Source: CBFHTC01 sp965658815 (GTDB lineage: Bacteria > Pseudomonadota > Alphaproteobacteria > Rickettsiales > Rickettsiaceae). From it: 64,000 nt of DNA. Where the stretch lies: contig CBFHTC010000002.1 in the NCBI GenBank assembly GCA_965658815.1, positions 47,505 to 111,504 on the forward strand, in the 5' to 3' direction. Below, piece by piece: positions 51,688 through 60,283 of this stretch. A program made the translations under genes and the position numbers. The first letter of the stretch is position 1. Each line of letters opens with the position of its first letter. The notes beneath the pieces were generated by a model. The model was not told the origin of the DNA. It did not search any database and saw only the letters and a program-made list of their open reading frames with translations.

Positions 51688-52050
51688 CTAAAATAATTCA
51701 ATTTGATCCTCTTCTTTGTTGCTATCAAATTGAATGAATAGTACTGGAAGAATTACAATAGATCCGATGAATAAGCAGAGGAGTCCTATATTGTCGTTAA
51801 AACTTGCTTCAACACTATTTAAGGCATTGTTTTTATCTTTTTCTTCATCGATCAAAATAGTATTCTTTTTATCAAAGTCTATGTTATTATGACCTCTGCG
51901 TAGTTTTGTGTCTAAGGATATTAATTGTGTTGTATGCTCGACTGTCTTTTGTATCTTGCTTATATTTTCATATATTGATTCTATGAAGGAATCATTATCG
52001 CTTTTTGAATATGAGATCTCATTAATATCTTTATTAGAACTTAACAACAT
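51688..52050 (-). CDS. Small protein with C-terminal membrane anchor
   Basis: 120 residues, charged and Ser/Asp-rich N-terminal part, possible short coiled coil (ENISKIQKTVEHTTQLISLD), one span near the end (IGLLCLFIGSIVILPVLFI) and an acidic tail ending in EEDQIELF. No known domain. The end is similar in character to that of the gene at 50429 (both finish I-E-x-F). The 218-nt interval on its 50429-gene side and the 99-nt interval on its 52150-gene side show nothing else. Confidence 0.58.
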   Translation of the reverse strand: MLLSSNKDINEISYSKSDNDSFIESIYENISKIQKTVEHTTQLISLDTKLRRGHNNIDFDKKNTILIDEEKDKNNALNSVEASFNDNIGLLCLFIGSIVILPVLFIQFDSNKEEDQIELF

Positions 52051-52149
52051 TATGCAAATGATTTGTATATTTAAATGTTATAAAAATAAAAAGGAATTTG
52101 CAAATATTTTTTGTAGAAATGTTATAAAAAATATTCAGTTAAGTTGATT

Positions 52150-53001
52150 CTATATTGTGATTGGATCATCCTTGTAGTCATCAAATTTTATATTATCGTT
52201 ATATTCACTATTTGATGAAGAGAAAGACATTTTTGCTAGTAATAGAACTCCAATAATTGCCGCAACAGAAGTGGTAATAATCGAAATGTCTGTCCATGTT
52301 GTTTTTTCATCTTTTGTTTCATCTTTTTTTTGATCAGTATTTGTACCACTATTTGTATTATTATTTGTATTATTATTCATATCTTTTTTTTCTAGTTTGA
52401 GCGTGGTCGTTACCGCCGCAGCATTATTCGATGCCGTTTTTGACACTACTCTATTTTCTGTTAGTAGAATCTTGACCTGTGACAGTGTCATCTTTTTTGC
52501 ATCGCTTACATCATATGGATAAGCAATATCTTGGCCTTCGGAGCTGATAAGGAGTTCCGTAGCATCAAACTGAGTACCATCGGCTATTTGAACATTCTTG
52601 ATACTGAGCTTACATTCGTCTTTCTTTAATGTACTTCCGGTGGCGTCGGTAGTAGCGGCAATAAAATCTACATCTACTTTTGCCTTGAATTTTATACCAA
52701 TGAAATTTACGTCTACATCGACGCCGGTTATCGTATCCTTAATACGACCTGAGGCATTAGCAGAAACCTTTATCGTAAGTATTTTTGGTGTATTGGGACT
52801 GCTAACAGGAGAGATTACTAATTCGTCGTTCACGTTTAAGGTATAAGTTGTTGCATCAGCATTATCATCACTTGATAGGCTATTAGGGACTATTTTGTTA
52901 CCTGTAGAAGATTTTACGATTTGAGCTCCTAAGTCAAAAGTATCGCTCGGTATGTTGATGATTGTTTTTAAATTTTCTTGTATTGTTGTACTAGTAGACA
53001 T
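52150..53001 (-). CDS. Beta-rich Thr/Asp-rich protein with C-terminal membrane anchor
   Basis: 283 residues without a signal peptide. Residues 1-200 alternate polar and hydrophobic residues, rich in Thr, Ser, Asp and Val (PKILTIKVSANASGRIKD), suggesting a beta-sandwich. An Asn/Thr/Lys linker follows (NNNTNNNTNSGTN), then one membrane span (ISIITTSVAAIIGVLLLAKM) and an acidic tail. The coding part is visibly richer in G+C than its surroundings. Third member of the tail-anchored group; function unknown. Confidence 0.6.
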   Translation of the reverse strand: MSTSTTIQENLKTIINIPSDTFDLGAQIVKSSTGNKIVPNSLSSDDNADATTYTLNVNDELVISPVSSPNTPKILTIKVSANASGRIKDTITGVDVDVNFIGIKFKAKVDVDFIAATTDATGSTLKKDECKLSIKNVQIADGTQFDATELLISSEGQDIAYPYDVSDAKKMTLSQVKILLTENRVVSKTASNNAAAVTTTLKLEKKDMNNNTNNNTNSGTNTDQKKDETKDEKTTWTDISIITTSVAAIIGVLLLAKMSFSSSNSEYNDNIKFDDYKDDPITI

Positions 53002-53068
53002 AATTTTTTTTTTTGTTTCTTTATTATAATTACTTTGATAAGGCAGTCAAGTGATTTTATTAAAATTT

Positions 53069-55039
53069 TTATATTTTTTTTATAATATTTAGAATACTAG
53101 CCTCAGTGATAATATCAATACTAAATTTTCTTGCTATTTTAACCTTTTCGCCAGAGTTTTTTCCTAAGATTAAAAAGTCAAAGTTACTGGAAAAGGTTTT
53201 TTTTACGAGAATTCCATATTGTTGTAATGTGGAAATGATAAATTCTTTTCCTCGCTCAAAGCTACCAGATATGCCGATTTTTTTATTTTGTAAAAATGTT
53301 AATACACTCGGGCATTCCTTTGTGTCTTCTTCAATATAAACATTATCTAATAACTGAAATATAAATTGCTTATTTTGTTTGAAAAATATTTGAATATTGT
53401 TATTGATCTTTGCTCCTGTATGCTTTTCTGAACTAAAATCTATATTGCTGATATTTTTTAGATTTGAAGTGGTTTGAATTTTTTTTGCAATGATCTTTGC
53501 TCCACTTAACCCTATCTCTTCGATACCTAATGCTTGAATAAATCTTGATAAAGGCATATATTTGTTTTTATTAATTGAAGTAATTAATTTCGATGCGTAA
53601 ATTTTACCGCAGTTATTGAGTCCTACTAAATCTTCTTGCTTTAAATTTAAAATGTCTATTACGTTGCTGACTGTTTTATTATCTATAAGCGTCTTTAATA
53701 TCTGTGGGCCTAAGTTACGTATCTTTAATACTTGAGCAAAATACTTCATATATTCTAATTGCTGATCTTTGCAGTTTGCTTTGTTTGGACATCGGTAGTT
53801 TGTAGTGATTGCTGCATCGCAACTAGGGCAGTGCAGGGGAGGAATATATCTCTTGCTCTTTACTCTCTCCTCAATTAGTACTTTCTTCACTTTTGGTATT
53901 ACATCTCCCGCTCTCTCAAGTAGTATTAAGTCTCCTATTTGAATATCGTTATTAAATATAAAATCAATATTGTGCAATGTGACCTTCTTTATAGTTACTC
54001 CGCTGACGTATACAGGACTGACTTTTGCTACCGGCGTTAATACTCCTGTTCGGCCAATTTGACAATATATATCTAAAATCTTTGTCTTTGCTGCAATTGC
54101 TGGAAATTTGTATGCTATTGAATGCTTTACATAGCGCGCGTTGTGTTCTAGTTTGTATGCTTTCTCTAAATTATTTATCTTAATTACTATGCCGTCAATC
54201 TCGTAGTTTAAACTTTCTCTCATTTCTTTGATCTTATTGTAATAGTCTTGTATCTCATTTAAGGATTTGCATATTTTTGAATGCTCATTGACTTTAAAAC
54301 CTAATTTCTTAAATATTGCTATATTGCTATCTTGTCCTTTTGTCAACAAGTTTGGACTTCCATATATTACATAATTTGATTTGATGCTTGAGCCTTTTAG
54401 TGTGCGAATTGCTCCTGAAATTGTATTTCTTGGATTGATGAATTCCTCTCCCGCTTCTTGCAGCTTTTTAAATTCATCGATATTTAAAAATATTTCTCCG
54501 CGAAATTCAATCTTGTTATCTGTTATTCCTGTTATTAGATTTAAATCAATACTTCTTGGCACTCCCTCTGGTAAATTATGCATTATCTTCTCTCCAAATT
54601 CTCCGTCGCCTCGTGTAAGTGCCTCTTTTAATTCTCCTTTCTCGTAAATTAAATTAAATGATACTCCGTCTATCTTTAATTCGCAGTGATAAGATTTGAT
54701 ATCTTTAAATCGATTTAAAAATTGTTGAATATCTTCTATGTTGTAAGAATTTGATAATGAAAGCATAGAAGTTAAATGCTTCGTCTTTGTTCTACTATTA
54801 CTAGCACCAACTGTGATTTTATTTGCTATCTTGTATCTTTTGCATAAATCTTCATATAGCTTTAGTAAATCGTCGTACTCTCGATCTTCTATCAAGGATT
54901 TTGCATGATTGTAATATGAATCATTTAATTCTAAAATTATGTTCTCTAAGATCTTATGAAATTGCTGTATCTCCGCTTTTTTGTATTCTCTTTTTGGATG
55001 TTTGTATATTTCATTTTTGTATATTTCTTCTAACATCAT
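53069..55039 (-). CDS. ligA: NAD-dependent DNA ligase
   Basis: LigA (656 residues) seals nicks using NAD+. The nucleotidyl Lys is Lys122 in ELKIDGVSFN. The OB region contains LILLERAGDVIPKV, and a C4 zinc site (CPSC ... CPNKANC) follows. Helix-hairpin-helix repeats (LVGLNNCGKIYASKL, ALGIEEIGLSGA) and a C-terminal BRCT domain (KIGISGSFERGKE) are present. All domains are complete. It overlaps ftsY by 4 nt. Confidence 0.96.
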   Translation of the reverse strand: MMLEEIYKNEIYKHPKREYKKAEIQQFHKILENIILELNDSYYNHAKSLIEDREYDDLLKLYEDLCKRYKIANKITVGASNSRTKTKHLTSMLSLSNSYNIEDIQQFLNRFKDIKSYHCELKIDGVSFNLIYEKGELKEALTRGDGEFGEKIMHNLPEGVPRSIDLNLITGITDNKIEFRGEIFLNIDEFKKLQEAGEEFINPRNTISGAIRTLKGSSIKSNYVIYGSPNLLTKGQDSNIAIFKKLGFKVNEHSKICKSLNEIQDYYNKIKEMRESLNYEIDGIVIKINNLEKAYKLEHNARYVKHSIAYKFPAIAAKTKILDIYCQIGRTGVLTPVAKVSPVYVSGVTIKKVTLHNIDFIFNNDIQIGDLILLERAGDVIPKVKKVLIEERVKSKRYIPPLHCPSCDAAITTNYRCPNKANCKDQQLEYMKYFAQVLKIRNLGPQILKTLIDNKTVSNVIDILNLKQEDLVGLNNCGKIYASKLITSINKNKYMPLSRFIQALGIEEIGLSGAKIIAKKIQTTSNLKNISNIDFSSEKHTGAKINNNIQIFFKQNKQFIFQLLDNVYIEEDTKECPSVLTFLQNKKIGISGSFERGKEFIISTLQQYGILVKKTFSSNFDFLILGKNSGEKVKIARKFSIDIITEASILNIIKKI

Positions 55040-55917
55040 CTTTTTAAAGCTTCTATAATGGTTTCTGAGTATTTCGCTGCATTAAATTTTGATAGGTCTT
55101 CTTTTTGTTCGCCATGAGATAAATAAAATATTGAAAGCTCTTTTTTTAATGCATGAAATATTGTACTTCCGGCTTTTGAGCTCATGTCAAACTTTGTGAT
55201 GACAATACCGTCAATCTTTACATATTTTGAATATTCTTCTATTTGACTGATGTTGTTCTGTCCCGCTGATCCGTCAAGTACTAATATTACCTTTGTTTCT
55301 ACCGACTTCTTTTTTGTGATTTCGTAGATCTTTTGAAGCTCTAACATTAGGTTCTTGTTATTTGATAGTCTTCCCGCTGTATCAATTATTGTTCCGTCGT
55401 AATTTGAATTATTTGTCTCTTCGATTGCTGTATATGCAATTGCTGTAGGTTTTTTTATGTTGATTATATTTTCTGGAAACTTTGTGTTTTTGTCCTTCCA
55501 TCTTTCTAGTTGGTCTTGCGCTGCCGCTCGAAATGTATCGCAGGGTGCTAATATAAATTTTTTGTCTTTAAATAAATTTGTTAATTTTGGTATAAAAGTT
55601 GTTTTTCCGCTTCCGTTTGTTCCGCAGATTATAATTGATGCTTTGTTTTGAAATGAAAACTCTTTTTCGCATATCGTTAAGTGGTCATTTAAATATTTTT
55701 CAATTATCTCTATTATTGTATTATTTTTATTGTTTTGATTTATTTTATTGATAATGTCTTCAATTATTGCGTGATTAAAATCACAGAGTAGTAGAAGCTC
55801 TTCAAATTTTACTATTTCTTCTTCTGTTAAATCATGTTTATTTAATATAGTTTTATATAGATATGATGTTGTAGAAGATATTTTATTTGTGATTTTATTA
55901 AAGATTGAAAAAATCAT
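55036..55917 (-). CDS. ftsY: Signal recognition particle receptor FtsY
   Basis: FtsY (293 residues) docks SRP-ribosome complexes at the membrane. NG domain with P-loop GTNGSGKTT, CDTFRAAAQDQLERW, DTAGR, TKFDMSSKAGS and a C-terminal LSHGEQKEDLSKFN. The acidic A domain is absent, as in other small alphaproteobacterial forms. It lies in a tsaE-rpsA-ftsY-ligA unit with 3-nt and overlapping junctions on either side. Confidence 0.95.
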   Translation of the reverse strand: MIFSIFNKITNKISSTTSYLYKTILNKHDLTEEEIVKFEELLLLCDFNHAIIEDIINKINQNNKNNTIIEIIEKYLNDHLTICEKEFSFQNKASIIICGTNGSGKTTFIPKLTNLFKDKKFILAPCDTFRAAAQDQLERWKDKNTKFPENIINIKKPTAIAYTAIEETNNSNYDGTIIDTAGRLSNNKNLMLELQKIYEITKKKSVETKVILVLDGSAGQNNISQIEEYSKYVKIDGIVITKFDMSSKAGSTIFHALKKELSIFYLSHGEQKEDLSKFNAAKYSETIIEALKR

Positions 55918-55920
55918 TTC

Positions 55921-57579
55921 TTACTCTTGCTCAATAGTTGATATATTGGATTTGTTCTTTTGAAGAGAGGATTTGATTTTGTCTTGATAGGCTTTGATTG
56001 ATGCTATTATCATATGTTCATCTCTTCTTGTTTCTAGTACTATTCCTTTTATTTTCTCTCCTGATTTAAATTCATTGATTTGCCAAAACTGTTCGGATCT
56101 AGGTATTAGAATAATAATATCTGATTTGATTTCTTTTCCGTAAATATGTTGAGATGTGATTCTTGTAATAGTAAATTGAATTTCTGAGTTGGGTTGGTAT
56201 TGATTAAATAAATTTAGATATGGATCTTCGGATAGGTGCTTGATACTTAAAATGACTTTTCCATCTTCAGCATTTGCGCTTTGAATCATGGCTTCAATTG
56301 ATTGTCCTATGAAATATTCTGATGCTAGATTCTTTCCATTTCCTTTCCATGATAGATTTTTTAATGGCAGATAACCAAATAGTTGTTCTTTTTCATTTAA
56401 AGTTAAAATAATATCAGAATTTGTGATCTTATGAACCTTCGCTGTGATCTTAGAGTTTTCTTGGTGGTTTTTTATGAAATCTATCCATGGATTATCTTTT
56501 AGCTTTCTTTGGCTGAGCATTATTTTTTGGTTTTCATCATCAATATTATATACAACTACATTTACTTCTTGACCGATGTTAAAAGATGCTCTAGAGTTTT
56601 GTTCATTGTAATTCCAACTAATCTCTTCTTTTGGCATTACGCCTTGAATATATTCGTTGATGTTAAATAATATTTGACTATCTTTGTTCTTGATATTCAC
56701 GACTTTTAAAGTCATTTTTTCTCCGATTTGAATTTTTTTAGACATAGAGTCCCAAGGGTTTTCTGTAAGTTCTTTTAGACTTAAGTGTACTTTTTGCTTT
56801 TCTTCGTCAAACTTAATTACTTTTACTGTAATTGGCTTTCCTCTTTGATTTTCTTTTATTACTTCGTTTGGATGATGAATCTTTTTCCATGAAATATCGC
56901 TCATATATAGTAACCCATCGATATATTTTAGATCAACGAAAACTCCATATTCCGTGATGTTTTTTATGATTCCTGTTATTACCAATCCTTCTTCTTTTAG
57001 TTTTTCTAAAAACTCTGTTCTCTCTACTGAGTCTGTATTTTGCAGTATCATTTTTCTTGAAACTAAAACGTTTTTGTAATTTTTAATAAGTTTTAAAATC
57101 TTAAATTCAATTGTGTTTGTGACTTCCGCATCTGTATTTAATATTTCTTTAACACTCTCGATAACTGTGAGATCAGCATGACTCTCAGGTAAAAATGCAT
57201 GAATTCCATCTTCTAGTCTAACTGTATATCCTCGAATCTGTCCTTTTTCTTTTGTTTGAGGTTTTTCAATTACTCCTTTTACTGTTTGGTTATTTTTATG
57301 CTTATCTAAAATCTTCTGCCATGCAATCTCTTTTTTCGCGTTAATTCTACTTAATACAATCTCTCCTTGTCTGTTCTCTAGTTTGACTATATATACTTCA
57401 ACGATCTCGCCTATCTCAGGAGTCTCTCCAAGAGTCTTAAACTCATTTGTGTCTATTCTTCCTTGAGTCTTAAATCCTATGTCTATTAAGGTATAATGCT
57501 TATTTGTCTCTATGATTTTTCCCGCGATTACAGTGTTGCTCTTAAAATTTAGATCTAGATTCTCAAATAATTTATCCAT
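55921..57579 (-). CDS. rpsA: 30S ribosomal protein S1
   Basis: S1 binds mRNA and helps initiation on structured or weak-SD leaders. From ATG 57579 (GAGGGCGG upstream) it has 552 residues; ATG 57645 is an alternative. About six S1/OB repeats are visible, among them GKIIETNKHYTLIDIGFKTQ, GIIKNITEYGVFVDLKYIDG with LLYMSDISWKKI, and AMIQSANAEDGKVILSIKHL. Later repeats are more divergent than earlier ones. Confidence 0.92.
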   Translation of the reverse strand: MDKLFENLDLNFKSNTVIAGKIIETNKHYTLIDIGFKTQGRIDTNEFKTLGETPEIGEIVEVYIVKLENRQGEIVLSRINAKKEIAWQKILDKHKNNQTVKGVIEKPQTKEKGQIRGYTVRLEDGIHAFLPESHADLTVIESVKEILNTDAEVTNTIEFKILKLIKNYKNVLVSRKMILQNTDSVERTEFLEKLKEEGLVITGIIKNITEYGVFVDLKYIDGLLYMSDISWKKIHHPNEVIKENQRGKPITVKVIKFDEEKQKVHLSLKELTENPWDSMSKKIQIGEKMTLKVVNIKNKDSQILFNINEYIQGVMPKEEISWNYNEQNSRASFNIGQEVNVVVYNIDDENQKIMLSQRKLKDNPWIDFIKNHQENSKITAKVHKITNSDIILTLNEKEQLFGYLPLKNLSWKGNGKNLASEYFIGQSIEAMIQSANAEDGKVILSIKHLSEDPYLNLFNQYQPNSEIQFTITRITSQHIYGKEIKSDIIILIPRSEQFWQINEFKSGEKIKGIVLETRRDEHMIIASIKAYQDKIKSSLQKNKSNISTIEQE

Positions 57580-57704
57580 TTCATCACCGCCCTCTATATT
57601 TACTATTTTTGAAGAGGCATATTTAAAGTTGTTTAAATTTATCATTCTATTAAATTTAATTATTTTCCAACATAATAATATAATTTTTTTTAAAAATCAA
57701 GTCG

Positions 57705-58100
57705 CTATTTTTCATTTTTTATTTTTATTTCATGCTTTTCATTAATTTCTATTAATATATGATTTATATCTTTGATTTCATCGTATATTATCTCCGGCCA
57801 TTCGATGATTGTAATCGTATCTCCGTCTAGTATCTTATTCATCATATCTAATCTATTGATTTCGTACTTATTTTTGATTCGATATAAATCATAATGATAT
57901 ATTACTTTATTCTTCCACTCATATTCATATACTAAATTAAATGTAGGGCTTTGTATCTTATCTTCCTCTATTTCAATTAAATTTGATATTATCTTTTTAG
58001 CAATATATGTCTTTCCTGCGCCTATAGGCCCAATTAAAAATATATTATTTGTCTTATCGTTTAGAATTTGATAAATGATTTTATTGATTGTAATACTCAT
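57705..58100 (-). CDS. tsaE: tRNA t6A biosynthesis ATPase TsaE
   Basis: TsaE (131 residues) is the ATPase of the TsaB-TsaD-TsaE complex that makes t6A37. P-loop GPIGAGKTY, SPTFNLVYEYE, YHYDLYRI and the late IIEWPE motif are all present. It precedes rpsA on the same strand. Confidence 0.92.
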   Translation of the reverse strand: MSITINKIIYQILNDKTNNIFLIGPIGAGKTYIAKKIISNLIEIEEDKIQSPTFNLVYEYEWKNKVIYHYDLYRIKNKYEINRLDMMNKILDGDTITIIEWPEIIYDEIKDINHILIEINEKHEIKIKNEK

Positions 58101-58154
58101 TGTAACTTTTTTTGATTATTTTATTATAAAAGGTTAGTTTAATTTTTGCAATCA

Positions 58155-58183
58155 TTGATTTCATAAAAAAAACTTTGTATAAT
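58155..58183 (+). promoter_or_regulatory. Promoter of the XRE regulator
   Basis: TTGATT (58155-58160), 17-nt spacer and consensus TATAAT (58178-58183), 23 nt before the ATG. Confidence 0.65.
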
Positions 58184-58206
58184 AGAAAAAATAATCAAAC
58201 AATCTT

Positions 58207-58593
58207 ATGACAAAAAAAAAATACAATGAACAAGAGGGCGTTTTTATAGATATTATTGCTAAAAATTTTAAATTAATTCGATTGACTCTTGGGCAAAGTC
58301 GTGATGAGGTCGCTAAATTTTTTAATTGCTCCCCTCAGCAAATTGCAAAGTATGAATCTGGCTTGGATCGTATGTCTGCTGCAAAATTATTTATGTACTC
58401 CGAAAAATATAAAGTCCCTATATCAAACTTTATCTCTAAGGACAGATTTATTGACCTTTCTAATCGCGCTAGTACAAATCTCTATGACTCTGTAGATGGT
58501 TTGGAAAAACCTCATGATCCTAAATATTATCAAGCGATCAATGATTTTATTAAATCTTTGCAAAATATAGATAGGTCTTCTATTAATAAATAG
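58207..58593 (+). CDS. XRE-family helix-turn-helix transcriptional regulator
   Basis: 128 residues. A Cro/C1-type helix-turn-helix at about residues 20-73: IRLTLGQSRDEVAKFFNCSP then QQIAKYESGLDRMSAAKLF. The short C-terminal part is of unknown role. Similar small regulators are common in Rickettsiales. Targets unknown. Convergent with the PilP-like gene. Confidence 0.88.
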   Translation: MTKKKYNEQEGVFIDIIAKNFKLIRLTLGQSRDEVAKFFNCSPQQIAKYESGLDRMSAAKLFMYSEKYKVPISNFISKDRFIDLSNRASTNLYDSVDGLEKPHDPKYYQAINDFIKSLQNIDRSSINK

Positions 58594-58600
58594 CCTTCTA

Positions 58601-58882
58601 TTATTGATCTATATTGATTGTTATCTCTTGTCCTGAGTTGTGTTTTATGATGATATGATCTTTCTCGATTTTTTTTATCGTAAATTCATTTATTTCTGAT
58701 TCCTCTTTATAAAAATCAGAATTGATTAGGCATAACTTATCTTCTGCTGTGATTAAAATTCCTTTTAAATTGATTTTGTACTCTAGGTTTGTGATTTTTT
58801 TTATCGAAGGAGGTATCGTTGGATCATGATCGCTATTTATAGAACAAAAGTTTATTGATAATAATATGATATATTTTTTCAT
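58601..58882 (-). CDS. PilP/GspC-like small exported protein
   Basis: 93 residues from ATG 58882 (overlapping the previous stop, ATGA). Signal-peptide-like N terminus (MKKYIILLSINFCSINS). The body LKGILITAEDKLCLINSDFY and EFTIKKIEKDHIIIKHNSGQ follows the small beta-domain of PilP/GspC proteins, where a value is recalled and then 'I-x-x-D-x-I-x-L'. Distant match; the call is supported mainly by the order of the two genes before it. Confidence 0.4.
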   Translation of the reverse strand: MKKYIILLSINFCSINSDHDPTIPPSIKKITNLEYKINLKGILITAEDKLCLINSDFYKEESEINEFTIKKIEKDHIIIKHNSGQEITINIDQ

Positions 58883-59367
58883 GACTCTACGATATTGAAA
58901 TAAATTATTGTCGAATATTCTAATTTGCATTTGAGCTTATTGTCTCTCTCTTTTTTAAACTCTATCTTATCAATCGTATGAAATAAATTTTTATTATCAA
59001 GGTGATTTATTATATTAATAAATGATGTGAAGTTTGTTGTAATTTCATAGTAGGTTACGATCTCTTTATAGTGTCTATTATAAAATTTTTTTATATCTTT
59101 AAATGTTGTTCGATTTTGATCAAATACCATATCTTCATTTTCAAATTGCTTGATAGGACTATAAGTGTTATAATTTTTATAATGTATTCCTATAGGTTTA
59201 AATTTTTTAATTTCGATATTTTTAAAAGTTTCGATTTCGACATTTTTTGTCTTTATCTCTTTTTTTATTGTAATGGATTTTTGATTATACACAATATACT
59301 CTCTGATGGACTCTATTAGATAATAACTTAATAAAGAGATAAATGCTATATATAATGCTTTTTTCAT
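58879..59367 (-). CDS. PilO/GspM-like inner membrane protein
   Basis: 162 residues: one N-terminal membrane helix (ALYIAFISLLSYYLIESIRE), a charged linker, then a ferredoxin-like pattern with FTSFINIINHLDNKNLFHTI and KLKCKLEYSTIIYF. Topology fits PilO/GspM of type IV pilus and type II secretion platforms. Both ends overlap neighbours by 4 nt. Sequence similarity is weak. Confidence 0.4.
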   Translation of the reverse strand: MKKALYIAFISLLSYYLIESIREYIVYNQKSITIKKEIKTKNVEIETFKNIEIKKFKPIGIHYKNYNTYSPIKQFENEDMVFDQNRTTFKDIKKFYNRHYKEIVTYYEITTNFTSFINIINHLDNKNLFHTIDKIEFKKERDNKLKCKLEYSTIIYFNIVES

Positions 59368-60104
59368 GGTTTTGCTTTTGAGATTATTATTCTTGCTCTA
59401 TACACATTTTTTAATAATATGCTATCAAACATTGGGCTATTAATACTTTGCATTTCATTCTTATGAATTTTTTTAGCATATCTTATTATCGATGCAACCT
59501 TCTTTTTATCTTTCATGTTCACTTTATTTATTAAGGTATTACTCTCTTTTTTGATATCATAAGATTTAATAATATATGATTCATCAAGACTGTTGATTAA
59601 GTGCTCGATATATTCTTCTAAGCCATCGATATCGATCGAATATATTGAAAAATTAATACCGGATTTCTTATTAAATTTAAAATCATCTATCCATGTTGTC
59701 TTATGCTGATATTGATATATCTTATTTAATAATAAAAAAACTTCTTTAGTGTTATTTTGATTTTTAATCTCCACTATATCGGTTTTTTTAGAAGATGATA
59801 TCATCTGGCTTCTTTTGTCATTTATATTATTTAGGGTTTTTGATTCTTCATTTAAGATCTTTTCTTTCATTATGTTTGAAATATTAAACGAAAATATCAT
59901 TACGCTAAAAGTAAGAATGATATTGATTTGGTATTGATATATTAAATCAATCCCTATTGTTAAATATCTCAATATTATACTAATAATATATTTGATCTTT
60001 ATTTTTAAACGATCAAATAGGCTTATAATTTGATCAAACATATTTATAACATTAATTATCATTTTGATAATAGAGAAAAAATACGAAAAAAAAAAAATAA
60101 TCAT
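59364..60104 (-). CDS. PilN/GspL-like inner membrane protein
   Basis: About 245 residues. The open frame continues upstream through the antisense of the initiator tRNA, giving the well-known artefact LNLRPPDYEPGELPTAL, so the true start is internal: ATG 60104, 60062 or 60041. Membrane helices near the N terminus (INIILTFSVMIFSFNI is the best) are followed by a coiled linker and a small alpha/beta domain (INFSIYSIDIDGLEEYIEHL). Order N-O-P with overlapping stops and starts suggests an inner-membrane alignment complex. No PilM or PilQ is nearby. Confidence 0.42.
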   Translation of the reverse strand: MIIFFFSYFFSIIKMIINVINMFDQIISLFDRLKIKIKYIISIILRYLTIGIDLIYQYQINIILTFSVMIFSFNISNIMKEKILNEESKTLNNINDKRSQMISSSKKTDIVEIKNQNNTKEVFLLLNKIYQYQHKTTWIDDFKFNKKSGINFSIYSIDIDGLEEYIEHLINSLDESYIIKSYDIKKESNTLINKVNMKDKKKVASIIRYAKKIHKNEMQSINSPMFDSILLKNVYRARIIISKAKP

Positions 60105-60163
60105 TAAAAATTTCTTTTTTATATTGCTATATGAGTTTTTTTGTATTACAATGCAAGAGAGAA

Positions 60164-60239
60164 TGTGGGGTAGAGCAGTTGGTAGCTCGCCAGGCTCATA
60201 ATCTGGAGGTCGGAGGTTCAAGTCCTTCCCCCGCAACCA
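60164..60239 (+). tRNA. Initiator tRNA-Met (CAU), CCA encoded
   Basis: Acceptor tgtgggg/ccccgca, D stem gagc/gctc with A11-U24 (initiator signature), anticodon loop CTCATAA, T arm GGTTCAAGTCC and encoded ACCA end. Position 1-72 reads U-A instead of the usual C-A mismatch of bacterial initiators, and the anticodon stem lacks the full run of three G-C pairs. Confidence 0.9.
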
Positions 60240-60283
60240 TTTTTTATATTTTAGGCTATTGTCATATAAAGCTTTACAATATT

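Noticed and set aside
60105..60236. N terminus of the PilN-like protein starting in the tRNA region
   Set aside because: The residues LNLRPPDYEPGELPTAL are the known mistranslation of a tRNA antisense strand.
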